64,000 nucleotides of DNA from Erysipelotrichaceae bacterium. Lineage in GTDB: Bacteria; Bacillota_I; Bacilli_A; Erysipelotrichales; Erysipelotrichaceae. Where the stretch lies: contig JAFRQF010000023.1 in the NCBI GenBank assembly GCA_017428765.1, forward strand, positions 105,216-169,215. The letters run 5' to 3'. Made by a program: the position numbers and the translations under genes. This document shows, piece after piece, positions 33,634-41,816 of this stretch. Under the pieces are notes generated by a model, which worked only from the letters and a program-made list of their open reading frames with translations, was not told where the DNA came from and made no database searches. The stretch's first letter is position 1. Each line of letters opens with the position of its first letter.

Positions 33634-34869
33634 ATGGAATTAAACGACTACAGAAAGAAAGACTACATGCCTTTCTGCATGGAAGAGATCAAAGAGGCAT
33701 TCAGAAAAGGCATTGATCCAAAGCTTATCGAGCTGTATATGAACGATACCGATCTTTCCAATCTGCAGCTCAGACAGATCCGCCTGGGCCTGGAGGAAGA
33801 GCTTGATGTCTCCGCCTATGCCAGAGCTTCGATGTCTTACGGCGATATGGAAAAGATTCGTCTGAGACTATTAAGCGAGAAACAAGGCAGAGATCTGCAG
33901 AAGGAGGAAGAACAAAGGCTTTTAAGGGAAAAGTCAAAAGGTGAAGTCAGAAAACTGAAACTTCATAACACCCTAAACGTCTTTCGGATCCTTCTGATCC
34001 TGGCACTGATCGGCGTTTCGGTGCTGCTGTATATCGTCTTCCGGCATCTTCATGAACTCTACAGTGAAGATCTTTTTATAGAATTCAGGAATGAAACAGT
34101 CACCCTGGAATATGGAGAGCCTTTTCTGCCGGAAGAACAAATCTCTAACCGTTCCGGGGGAGACAACATCATTGTTGTCTATCCTTCCTTCAGTGCGGAT
34201 GAGCTTGGCGAATATACAGTTACCTATCAGCTGAGCAACGGACTCAAGACGGTCCGGGAAGATCTGAAGATCAGAGTAATTGATTCCACTCCTCCTGTAC
34301 TTTTACTGAAGGAGAAGGAGATTACTCTGATTCGAAAGGAAGATGAATTCATACCGGAAGACTATGTCAAAGAGATCTCGGACAGCTGTGATGAAAGTGT
34401 GGATCTGGATGTCAGTGATATCGACTGGGATCTGGATGAACAGGAAGTCGTCTATACGGCAACCGATGACTCGCTGAATCAGACAAAGGCCGTGCTGAAG
34501 CTGATTCTCAAGGACAGACCGAAGCAGGAAGACAGAGCTTCTTCAGGAAGCAATACTTCAAGAAAAGAGGAAACTGTATCTTCAACGGATGTTGTTTCTG
34601 ATAATAAACCCGCCGAAGCTCCCAAGCCTGAGCCTGTGCCAAGCGAACCTGTAAAAGCGGAAGTCTATTGTCACAATGTGACTGTATCGCCTGGAACAGA
34701 TCCCGGGACGGCGGCCTATTCCACATATGATCGCCTGTCCGGGAACATTACGATATCGATCCAATACCCGGAACTCAACACTTCTGTGCCGGGAACCTAC
34801 CCGGTCTACTACGTCAATACGGCTACAGGGGAAACGATTGCCGTCGCCTATGTTACAGTGAGCGAATAA
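33634..34869 (+). CDS. Single-pass membrane protein with Ig-like extracellular domains
   Basis: 411 residues from the ATG at 33634. A charged cytoplasmic part (1-105, opening MELNDYRKKDYMPFCMEEI) leads to one membrane helix (about 112-134), then two bacterial Ig-like or DUF5011-type repeats with TVTYQLSNGLKTV and VVYTATDDSLNQTKAVL, a Ser/Pro/Glu-rich linker (about 295-350) and a C-terminal domain ending PVYYVNTATGETIAVAYV. Its place at the head of the secretion genes suggests a surface or channel-associated role. Start choice avoids the terminator upstream; there is no clear ribosome site. Confidence 0.6.
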   Translation: MELNDYRKKDYMPFCMEEIKEAFRKGIDPKLIELYMNDTDLSNLQLRQIRLGLEEELDVSAYARASMSYGDMEKIRLRLLSEKQGRDLQKEEEQRLLREKSKGEVRKLKLHNTLNVFRILLILALIGVSVLLYIVFRHLHELYSEDLFIEFRNETVTLEYGEPFLPEEQISNRSGGDNIIVVYPSFSADELGEYTVTYQLSNGLKTVREDLKIRVIDSTPPVLLLKEKEITLIRKEDEFIPEDYVKEISDSCDESVDLDVSDIDWDLDEQEVVYTATDDSLNQTKAVLKLILKDRPKQEDRASSGSNTSRKEETVSSTDVVSDNKPAEAPKPEPVPSEPVKAEVYCHNVTVSPGTDPGTAAYSTYDRLSGNITISIQYPELNTSVPGTYPVYYVNTATGETIAVAYVTVSE

Positions 34870-34999
34870 TCATTACTGGCCAGTCAGAACGCCGTGCTGT
34901 CGGCGGACTGGCCTCAGGCAGGCCACAGCAGTTTTCTTAACATCTCCGGAAACTGTGCCTGCCTTTTTATAGCGTAAGCAGAAAGGACAAAATTAAAAG
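34870..34999 (+). other. Structured intergenic region with two stacked hairpins
   Basis: GGCCAGTC (34878-34885) pairs with GACTGGCC (34906-34913) enclosing an inner CGCCG/CGGCG stem. Next to it, an imperfect long stem from 34916 to 34966 ends in TTTTT and looks like a terminator. The GC-rich first structure could be a small RNA or a regulator of the terminator. Confidence 0.55.
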
Positions 35000-35398
35000 A
35001 TGAAAGAAAACGAAGTCGCTATAAGTTTTTCAGAAAGTTTTATCAGAGACAAACTGACGCTTCCATCAGTGGATGGAGGATCATTTGAGCTCTATATTAT
35101 TGAAATGCCCGATGAAGAAGGAGAAGATCAGGAAATAAAAAGAACGTTTACTGTTCCGGTTAAGTATCTTTATACAGATTCGAAGCACAGCTTTATCCGC
35201 TTTACCTATCTTCTGAAAGATAAATACTACAGAGTAATGCGTGCTATGTACGATTCCGAGAATCGAGTCACCAGATGCATGGAGACCAATCAAATGACAG
35301 GCCAGGAAATTGCCGATGTTTTCAAACGCTACAGAGCAAGAAAGAGCAAGAAATTTGAAGAAAGCCTGACGGCAAAAGAAAGGAATAGAGTCGAATGA
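35000..35398 (+). CDS. Hypothetical protein at the start of the transfer operon
   Basis: 132 residues, mixed alpha/beta, opening MKENEVAISFSESFIRDKLT; no membrane segment. It contains an IKRTFTVPVKYLY strand and a C-terminal basic helix rich in Arg and Lys. No family recognised. It overlaps the next gene by four bases (ATGA), so it is expressed with the secretion genes and is probably a cytosolic transfer accessory. Confidence 0.55.
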   Translation: MKENEVAISFSESFIRDKLTLPSVDGGSFELYIIEMPDEEGEDQEIKRTFTVPVKYLYTDSKHSFIRFTYLLKDKYYRVMRAMYDSENRVTRCMETNQMTGQEIADVFKRYRARKSKKFEESLTAKERNRVE

Positions 35399-35640
35399 AT
35401 TCCGATGCACTGATCGCTCTGGTCAAAAGTTTTCTTGACCCTGCAACGACCGCCGGACTGGTGTTGATACCGAGCATCTTCACAGTCTATATGATCGTAG
35501 AGGGTATAAAGTACTTTTTCTATAGTGAACAGGAAAAGGAGCAGCATCCTTTCATGAAGACTTTGACCAGAGCTCTTCTTGTTGCGGTGATCCTTTTTTC
35601 TCTGACGGCCATACTCAAGATTTTTGGCATCAATGTATAG
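35395..35640 (+). CDS. Small two-helix membrane protein (VirB2/Maff2-like)
   Basis: 81 residues with two hydrophobic helices (about 18-38 and 58-77) separated by a charged loop (FFYSEQEKEQHPF). In Gram-positive type IV secretion operons a protein of this size and topology precedes the VirB6-like gene and is a pilin-like or channel component. The call rests on topology and position. Confidence 0.55.
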   Translation: MNSDALIALVKSFLDPATTAGLVLIPSIFTVYMIVEGIKYFFYSEQEKEQHPFMKTLTRALLVAVILFSLTAILKIFGINV

Positions 35641-35654
35641 AAGGGAGATAAGTC

Positions 35655-36491
35655 ATGCCTGAAAAACAGCTGTGGGAAAAGACCCAGGATGAACTTACGG
35701 AAGACGAGAGAATCCTTGTTGAAAATAACGACAATCTCTATCTTTCCGTCTACAACAATACAGTGGACAGGATGTTTGAGATCACACAGGAAATGAAGAA
35801 ATTCATGGCTGATTATCCATACCGGTCGCAGGACGAGATCCGTGATCCGAAGGAAATCAAGGTTATGGCACATTTCTTCAATCCGGCTTCCGAGCAGGAC
35901 TGGATCGTAACGGAATACTACGATACGCAAAACGGGGAACACTACTTCTACGGTTGCGCAAGACTGTTCAATGACATCGGCTGGGAGTGGGGAGTACTTC
36001 CTTCTCTGGAGGAACTGAAATCCATCAATCTGGGACCGGCATTCGGCTATCTTCGTCTTGAACGAGATCTTTCCGTCAATGTAGGAGATTCGTTGTATGA
36101 AACGATGATGGGCATCGATGCCGACGGCTTATACGATCTTGGTCTGATGGAAAAACCCTATGAAAAGGACATCAGCCTGATCGACATGGAAAAGATGAAG
36201 CTTCAGGCTTTCCGAGATATGGTGGATGAAGAGACCTACTATAAATGTGTTCACTATATGCTGCAAGAAAAGGGGACACTGGAAGACTTCTTCGACTATG
36301 ACCGCTACTACTATGACAGGGAAGATTCCTTCGATGAAAACTTCATCGATGAATACTATGAGACTCACGAATTCCCTGGGATCGATCAGGTCTTTGAAGA
36401 GATCGTCAATGAACCATCAGAAAACAAGGGGATCGAGAATGTCTCACCTTTCGGACGGATCATGGAAAAGGATTTCGGCAAGGAACTCTAG
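35655..36491 (+). CDS. DUF2958-like protein
   Basis: 278 residues. The central part (about 70-150) resembles DUF2958: KVMAHFFNPASEQDWIVTEYY, a FYGCARLFNDIGWEWGVLPSLEEL segment and LRLERDLS. DUF2958 proteins are common on plasmids and conjugative elements; their function is unknown. The rest of the protein is acidic. It ends two bases before the VirB6-like gene. Confidence 0.65.
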   Translation: MPEKQLWEKTQDELTEDERILVENNDNLYLSVYNNTVDRMFEITQEMKKFMADYPYRSQDEIRDPKEIKVMAHFFNPASEQDWIVTEYYDTQNGEHYFYGCARLFNDIGWEWGVLPSLEELKSINLGPAFGYLRLERDLSVNVGDSLYETMMGIDADGLYDLGLMEKPYEKDISLIDMEKMKLQAFRDMVDEETYYKCVHYMLQEKGTLEDFFDYDRYYYDREDSFDENFIDEYYETHEFPGIDQVFEEIVNEPSENKGIENVSPFGRIMEKDFGKEL

Positions 36492-36493
36492 GC

Positions 36494-37267
36494 ATGTTTT
36501 CCGGCTTCTTCATCATCTTTGTCGATATCTTCAGACAGCTTCTCTGGTGGATCGTATCGGCGCTGTTTTTCCTGATGGATGCCATGTTTGATGTCTGCAA
36601 GTCCCTGGCGGGATACGACCTGATGTCCAACTCCAAGGTCTGGACCTACTATGAGGGATTTACTTCTGCATTCCTGGGGTTCTTCATCATATTCCGTCTA
36701 TTTAAAAGATATCTGAAGTCCATCACGGATGAAGAGGAGATGCACCATATGGATCCGATCTCGATACTGCTCAAGATCGCCTCGGTCGGTTTTGTGATCG
36801 CCCTGGCTCCGTTTCTTTTAAGAAGCATCGGACGCTTTACTTCGCTGTTAATTGAGAACATCGAGTCCATCATGGGTTCGAACAATACCTCATATTCCGG
36901 ATTCTTTCTTTCAAGCATCGGCATGAAGGAAGGACTGAACTATACGGATATCACTTCTGCCGGCATTAATCTGAAACTGGAGGATGGAAGCTACCAGTAC
37001 CTCAACAGCATGACCGACTTCCTGTGCATCTTCATAAGCTCCGCCTTTTCCTCGTTCATCATGGTGATCATTGCCATGCAGATCGGATCAAGATACATGT
37101 CGATGATCATGAAACTGATACTGGCGCCTTGGTCCATATCTTCTCTGGTGGAAGAAAGAAGCGATTCTTTCTCAAACTGGTGCAAACTCTTTCTGGCGGA
37201 TTTTATGGCCAACTATCTGCAGCTTCTGCTGCTGGTCTTGGGAGGGACGTTTGTGCTGAATCTATAA
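36494..37267 (+). CDS. VirB6/TrbL-like channel protein, N-terminal part of a split gene
   Basis: 257 residues with about six membrane helices. The late segment (IMKLILAPWSISSLVEERSDSFSNWCKLFLADFMANYLQ) is typical of the TrbL/VirB6-like proteins of Gram-positive conjugation systems. It stops abruptly after LLLLVLGGTFVLNL, where relatives continue into more membrane helices and a Gly/Ser-rich tail. That continuation is found at 37704-38414. In between lies a ~430-base AT-rich segment with a reverse-strand gene, so this looks like a gene split by an insertion. Confidence 0.7.
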   Translation: MFSGFFIIFVDIFRQLLWWIVSALFFLMDAMFDVCKSLAGYDLMSNSKVWTYYEGFTSAFLGFFIIFRLFKRYLKSITDEEEMHHMDPISILLKIASVGFVIALAPFLLRSIGRFTSLLIENIESIMGSNNTSYSGFFLSSIGMKEGLNYTDITSAGINLKLEDGSYQYLNSMTDFLCIFISSAFSSFIMVIIAMQIGSRYMSMIMKLILAPWSISSLVEERSDSFSNWCKLFLADFMANYLQLLLLVLGGTFVLNL

Positions 37268-37273
37268 AAAAAC

Positions 37274-37292
37274 CAGCAAATTGCTGGTTAAA
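37274..37292 (-). terminator. Terminator of the minus-strand minigene
   Basis: AACCAGCAA-A-TTGCTGGTT preceded on the + strand by a run of As, which reads as a T run after the hairpin on the minus strand. Confidence 0.65.
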
Positions 37293-37323
37293 GTTCAGGC
37301 GCTATAGAAAACAAAACAATGGA

Positions 37324-37581
37324 CTACCATATTTCCGGGAGTCTTTCCTCGGCCTTTTCAACTATGCACTCAGGACAAAGAATTGCATATCTGTCAACGT
37401 CCTCATATTCTATATCAAGATCGAGATTCTGGACCGCATCCAGAGATTCCTGAATTTTAAAGGTTCTACCACAGTTTTCACAAGTGCATGTCTTCTCTAA
37501 AGCGGCTTCAATGTCTTCCGGAGTATCAATTTCATAATAGCTTTCAGTATCTTCAGTGAGTATATATTTAAAGAATCCCAT
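37324..37581 (-). CDS. Small acidic protein with a Cys4 zinc-ribbon-like motif
   Basis: 85 residues. After an acidic N-terminal stretch (TEDTESYYEIDTPEDIEAALE) it has CTCENCGRTF and, 38 residues on, CPECI, giving two CxxC pairs that could bind one zinc ion. The ribosome site AAGGAGG lies five bases before its ATG on the minus strand. It is the only minus-strand gene in the element and sits inside the split VirB6-like gene. Unknown function; small zinc-ribbon proteins of this sort often bind nucleic acids or proteins. Confidence 0.65.
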   Translation of the reverse strand: MGFFKYILTEDTESYYEIDTPEDIEAALEKTCTCENCGRTFKIQESLDAVQNLDLDIEYEDVDRYAILCPECIVEKAEERLPEIW

Positions 37582-37703
37582 ATTTCCTCCTTGTTTTCAT
37601 ATCTACAGTCTAATTATACATCGGACTCTTATTCAATCATTTTTTAAAAAGATTCGCTTATGTGACGAATCAAAACATTAACAATCTGATATTTGGAGTA
37701 TTT

Positions 37704-38414
37704 ATGAATGCATTAATAATCAATAATAGTATTATCTTTTTCAGTAACGAAGTAACACTGTCGGGAATCGCCAAGATCCTGGCGCTGATCGGAACGCTTT
37801 TTGCGGTCCTCAATGCCCCTAACGGCATCTCGCAGCTGATTGGTGCCGATCTTTCCGTTTCTTCATCATTGCAGTCCCTGCAGACAACGATGATCGGAAC
37901 AGGCCTTCTGGGTGGTGCGCTTCGTACGGCTGGGACTGCCGCAAAAGATGCAGGGGCTTTATCCGTCTACGGGGCTGGAAGAATGGTTGGCGGATCATCG
38001 ATCCTTCAGCAGATCTCCAATATGGCGTCAGGAGTCTCGAGTCCTCTTGTATCCTCAAGACCTGTTTCAGGCGGCTTCGGGGAAGCTGTAAACTCGTTTT
38101 CCTCAGGAAACGGTGCGGGAGGCTTCGTGTCTTCTCTTGTTTCCGGAGGTCTCCCCAATATCGCTAGAGCAATATCCAGCTACAATACAGAATCTGGATC
38201 CTTTTCTTCGATTGCGAAAAACAGCAAATATTCCGGCATCGAGAAGATCACCAGAATGGGATCCAGGGCTCTTGGCTGGGGTGCATCAAGAGCCTATGCC
38301 GCCGCATCAAACAGGGTATCTTCCCTTGGACATCGAAGTCCTGTTTCACAGAATAATTCTTTAAACAGGATGTCGCTGATGAATTCGATCAGCGGTCAGA
38401 ACAAGGGAAGCTGA
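37704..38414 (+). CDS. VirB6/TrbL-like channel protein, C-terminal part of a split gene
   Basis: About 236 residues from the ATG at 37704 (TTGGAG site upstream); the frame is open from 37662. A membrane segment (EVTLSGIAKILALIGTLFAVLNAPNGISQ) is followed by a Gly/Ser/Ala-rich tail of low complexity, the usual ending of TrbL/VirB6-like proteins in these systems. On its own it lacks the N-terminal channel helices found at 36494-37267. Either the two halves work together as separate chains or the channel is inactive. Confidence 0.65.
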   Translation: MNALIINNSIIFFSNEVTLSGIAKILALIGTLFAVLNAPNGISQLIGADLSVSSSLQSLQTTMIGTGLLGGALRTAGTAAKDAGALSVYGAGRMVGGSSILQQISNMASGVSSPLVSSRPVSGGFGEAVNSFSSGNGAGGFVSSLVSGGLPNIARAISSYNTESGSFSSIAKNSKYSGIEKITRMGSRALGWGASRAYAAASNRVSSLGHRSPVSQNNSLNRMSLMNSISGQNKGS

Positions 38415-38415
38415 T

Positions 38416-38766
38416 ATGGAATTCAATGCACCGAAGAACTTCAAAAGGGGAAGACTGATCGCCAACCGCTATACGATCATAGATTTATGCATCGCAGCTG
38501 TGGGTATCAGTATTTCCTTTTTCCTTGAACTCTTCTTTTTTCTGAATCTGCTGTCCAAAGGTATCGCAAGAAATCTTTTCTTTGCGATCCTTTTTCTTGT
38601 GCCTGCAGGAATAGCGTTACTCTTTATTGCCCCGGCAGGCATCTATCACAACATCTTTACCTTTCTGGAGCTCAAGCTTATGACTGTGAGACTTCCGAAG
38701 GTCTACATCTATGAAGGAGTCAGATACTATGGATCGAAAGACAAGAAAACAGAACAGGATCCTTAA
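38416..38766 (+). CDS. PrgI/VirB3-like membrane protein
   Basis: 116 residues with two membrane helices (about 24-46 and 52-75), opening MEFNAPKNFKRGRLIANRYT. Size, topology and position directly before the VirB4 ATPase identify it as the PrgI/VirB3-like inner-membrane component of Gram-positive type IV secretion. It overlaps the VirB4 gene by 38 bases. Confidence 0.75.
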   Translation: MEFNAPKNFKRGRLIANRYTIIDLCIAAVGISISFFLELFFFLNLLSKGIARNLFFAILFLVPAGIALLFIAPAGIYHNIFTFLELKLMTVRLPKVYIYEGVRYYGSKDKKTEQDP

Positions 38767-41329
38767 AAGGGAACTGAGGAACAGACAGAAGAAAGCTAAA
38801 AAAGTCACAAAGACAAAAAGGAGGATCCTTTCAACGATGGACTGGTGCGATCTCTATGAAGTAAAGGACAATGAGATCCTTTTAAAAGGCTGCAAAGGCA
38901 GGAATGTTTATCATCTTACCGGCATAAAGGTATCGCCCCACAATATCTTTCTGGATGATGAAATGACCGTTATGGTCGAGATCGATCAGCTTCGCATTGC
39001 GTTGAATAAGATGCCTTTCCGTATCTACTGGGCCTTTGTGACGTCTCCTGTCAACATCGAAGACTACAAGGCAAGACTCTATGATCTGAGGCTTAATACC
39101 GATTCATTGAAGATCCAGTCGCTGATCTCCGATGACTATCGAAAAGCGGAAGAATTTGAAAACTCCAACTATGAACTGGAATTCATGTTGTTTGTAAGAG
39201 ACAAAGATGAAAAGATTCTGGAAACAAAGCTGCAGACTCTCTACAGGGAAATCAACGGTGCAGGATTAAAAGCAAGCTATCTTAAAAAGATGGATTATCT
39301 CAACTATGTTTCCTATATCTTCGAGAATCCTCTGATCAATTCTCTGTACTTCAACAGAGGCTTCTTTGAATTCTCCAATGAACTCTACGAAATAGAGAAC
39401 GGCAGGGTCGTAACAAAGAAGATTGAACCCGATGACTGGATAAAGAACGGCTATTCCGATATTGAGTTTGTATCGGAAGAAAAGATGAATGAATACAGAA
39501 AGTCCAAGATGGTCCCTACATCTTTTGTCGTAAAGAACGATCACATGCGGATCGGAGACAAATATGCCTGCATACTTCAGATCATGGGGCTTCCTTCTGT
39601 GTATTCGGAAGGACTTCTGTGCTGGTATCTCAACCGCATGGACATCAAGGTGCTGATGACAACGGAGAGAAACGACATGAACATCTCCAGCATGATCCGA
39701 AAGGATATGAGCGAGATGGAAGAGGAGTATGCCTCAACCGGCGACAACACTCTTCAGCATAAGCTTAGAGTCTCCTATGAATCCATGGAAGCCTATCTTG
39801 ACCGGATCGTCAGAAACAATGACATCACACTGGACTGTACGATCGCGCTTCTTGTAACTGCAGACAAGTATGATGACCTCATAAACAAGAAAAACGATAT
39901 CGCAAAGCTGCTCGACAAGGAGAAGTTTGCGGTGCAGTCCTGTGTGGGGATGCAGGAGCAGATCTTGAGACTTGTCTGTCCTGTCCTGCTGGAATCGGAT
40001 CTTCCAAGGGAGATCAGAAACAACTGCGGCATCCTTCTGCCTGCGGAAGGTATTGCGGGTCTGTACCCTTTTGTCTATGAAACGCTGAAGGATACCGAAG
40101 GCTTTCTGTTTGGCTATGAGCTGACAAACGGCGGAGTCATCCTGTTTGATCCCTTTGCCTATAAAAGAGAGAAATGGAGAAAGCGAAGCGATCATCAAAG
40201 GACAAACGGCAATATGGTGATCGTAGGCAAGTCGGGATTCGGCAAGACCTGGGCGCTTAACCTAATGCTTAGAAACGACATCAGGGAAGGCTACAATGTC
40301 GTAGCGATCGATCCGGAAAACAAGATCAACCGGTTGATACGAAAGTATGGCGGATCGATCATCAACTACGGTGTTTCCGGCAATATCATCAACATCTTTG
40401 ATTTAAGACCTCTGTCCACTGACGAAGATGAGGAATCCGATACCTATGACAAAGAAAAGGCAATGAGGGAGATGTGGGATACCAACAACGCCATCAATTT
40501 CGTTATCGGACAGATCAATCAGGTATTCTCCTATCTGTTCAACGAATACACCGACGAGGAGGCTTCGATCATGGGAGACCTTGTAAGAGCAGCCTACCAT
40601 CATGTCGGCATAATGAAAGATGAGGAAGGAAGATATCCTTCCTTCAGATATATGAAGTCGGAAGAAATGCCGACGTTTTCAACAGTAAAGGAGATCCTTA
40701 ATAACGCCAAGAAAAGAAAGAGTTCCGATTTCAAAAGGCAGATTTACGAAAAGCTTGAAGTCAAGATCAACCGTGTCTGTGGGGAGTGGGGGATCTATCT
40801 TGACGGTCACACCTCTTTGAAGTTTGAAAATACAGATGTAAGAAAGATCGTTGCCTTCGGAACAAAGCAGCTGCAGAACGTATCGGAACAGTTAAGGACT
40901 GCCCTTAACCACATCATGTACAATTACGCCTGGTCCTTGTGCATCGACAACGAGGAATGGTCTTCCTTCATCTTAGATGAAGCACATGTCAACATTCTGC
41001 AGGGAGATATCGCAGGACTTACCGCCCAGTTTGTCAGAAGGGCCAGGAAGTACAATACCTGTGTCAGACTCGCTACTCAGGAACCGAGAGACTTTGCGGA
41101 TGAAAGGATACTGACCCATGGCAAGGCCATATTCAACAATTCCGCCTACAAGCTGGTCTTTCATCTGGACAAGGATCCGGTCAATGACGTGGCAAAACTT
41201 ATGAGCATCAATGACAATGAAATGCGAAGAAACATGGCCTATAACGTCGGAGAGTCTCTTTTTGTGTGCGGCGAACGAAGGATACCGATCAAGGTGTGGG
41301 CAACAACGAAGGAAGAGAAAGAGATTTAG
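38729..41329 (+). CDS. virB4: VirB4-type conjugation ATPase
   Basis: 866 residues from the ATG at 38729, chosen for its AAGGAG site ten bases upstream. Walker A GKSGFGKT at about residues 500-507, Walker B in SSFILDEAHVNI near 750, followed by QFVRRARKYNTCVRLATQEPRDF, a strong VirB4/TraE signature. It powers assembly of the secretion channel. It is the only transfer ATPase seen; no VirD4 coupling protein or relaxase is encoded in the window. It closes the transfer operon and is followed by a terminator. Confidence 0.9.
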   Translation: MDRKTRKQNRILKRELRNRQKKAKKVTKTKRRILSTMDWCDLYEVKDNEILLKGCKGRNVYHLTGIKVSPHNIFLDDEMTVMVEIDQLRIALNKMPFRIYWAFVTSPVNIEDYKARLYDLRLNTDSLKIQSLISDDYRKAEEFENSNYELEFMLFVRDKDEKILETKLQTLYREINGAGLKASYLKKMDYLNYVSYIFENPLINSLYFNRGFFEFSNELYEIENGRVVTKKIEPDDWIKNGYSDIEFVSEEKMNEYRKSKMVPTSFVVKNDHMRIGDKYACILQIMGLPSVYSEGLLCWYLNRMDIKVLMTTERNDMNISSMIRKDMSEMEEEYASTGDNTLQHKLRVSYESMEAYLDRIVRNNDITLDCTIALLVTADKYDDLINKKNDIAKLLDKEKFAVQSCVGMQEQILRLVCPVLLESDLPREIRNNCGILLPAEGIAGLYPFVYETLKDTEGFLFGYELTNGGVILFDPFAYKREKWRKRSDHQRTNGNMVIVGKSGFGKTWALNLMLRNDIREGYNVVAIDPENKINRLIRKYGGSIINYGVSGNIINIFDLRPLSTDEDEESDTYDKEKAMREMWDTNNAINFVIGQINQVFSYLFNEYTDEEASIMGDLVRAAYHHVGIMKDEEGRYPSFRYMKSEEMPTFSTVKEILNNAKKRKSSDFKRQIYEKLEVKINRVCGEWGIYLDGHTSLKFENTDVRKIVAFGTKQLQNVSEQLRTALNHIMYNYAWSLCIDNEEWSSFILDEAHVNILQGDIAGLTAQFVRRARKYNTCVRLATQEPRDFADERILTHGKAIFNNSAYKLVFHLDKDPVNDVAKLMSINDNEMRRNMAYNVGESLFVCGERRIPIKVWATTKEEKEI

Positions 41330-41332
41330 TTG

Positions 41333-41369
41333 ATCATGATCGAAAACATAATTCGATCATGATTTTTTT
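41333..41369 (+). terminator. Transfer operon terminator
   Basis: ATCATGATCGAA (41333-41344) pairs perfectly with TTCGATCATGAT (41352-41363) and runs into T7. Confidence 0.85.
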
Positions 41370-41390
41370 ATTTAGGAGGATTTTACAAAA

Positions 41391-41741
41391 GTGAAAGTAG
41401 ATTATGAACTGATCGGGAAAAGAATAAAGAACATCAGGACACAGCAGGAAATGAGCCAAGAACAGCTTTCAGAGTATTCAGATATAACGCCAGGATACTT
41501 ATCGAAAATAGAGACAGGGGTTGCTAAGCCTTCACTTGAAGTGCTGATTTCTGTTTCTTATTCTCTAGGTGTTTCTTTAGATGACCTTGTATACTCAGAT
41601 ACTCATCTGGATAATTTCGGAATTATCAAAAGAATGATAGTGAGATTGATAGATGAATGTACTGTTAATGAACAGGAGTTGATTCATTATATGACCCAAT
41701 GTTTTATAGAGTTTTTGACTGACCATGGGATTAGATTCTAA
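41391..41741 (+). CDS. XRE-family transcriptional regulator
   Basis: 116 residues from a GTG with AGGAGGA 10 bases upstream. A Cro/CI-type helix-turn-helix (about 8-63) with MSQEQLSEYSDITPGYLSKIETGVAKPSLEVL. The C-terminal part is helical. It sits just before the recombinase operon and probably controls excision or transfer. Base composition is AT-rich like the recombinase genes and unlike the transfer genes before it. Confidence 0.85.
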   Translation: MKVDYELIGKRIKNIRTQQEMSQEQLSEYSDITPGYLSKIETGVAKPSLEVLISVSYSLGVSLDDLVYSDTHLDNFGIIKRMIVRLIDECTVNEQELIHYMTQCFIEFLTDHGIRF

Positions 41742-41816
41742 GTATCTTTCCTGCTAGGAAAGATTTTTTCCTGATAGTAACTTTTAAAGAAATGATTGTT
41801 ATTTGAAAATGAAAAT

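Larger units (their letters stand above)
37268..37703. mobile_element. Small inserted segment splitting the VirB6-like gene
   Basis: An AT-rich segment between two halves of one membrane-protein gene. It contains a complete minus-strand transcription unit: gene 37324-37581 with a good ribosome site, and a terminator palindrome at 37274-37292. No transposase, no clear terminal inverted repeats and no target duplication were found, so the mechanism of insertion is unknown and the edges are approximate. Confidence 0.5.

Noticed and set aside
37268..37703. Self-splicing group I or II intron in the VirB6-like gene
   Set aside because: The insert carries an opposite-strand gene with its own terminator and I see no intron core motifs; kept only as something for RT-PCR to test.
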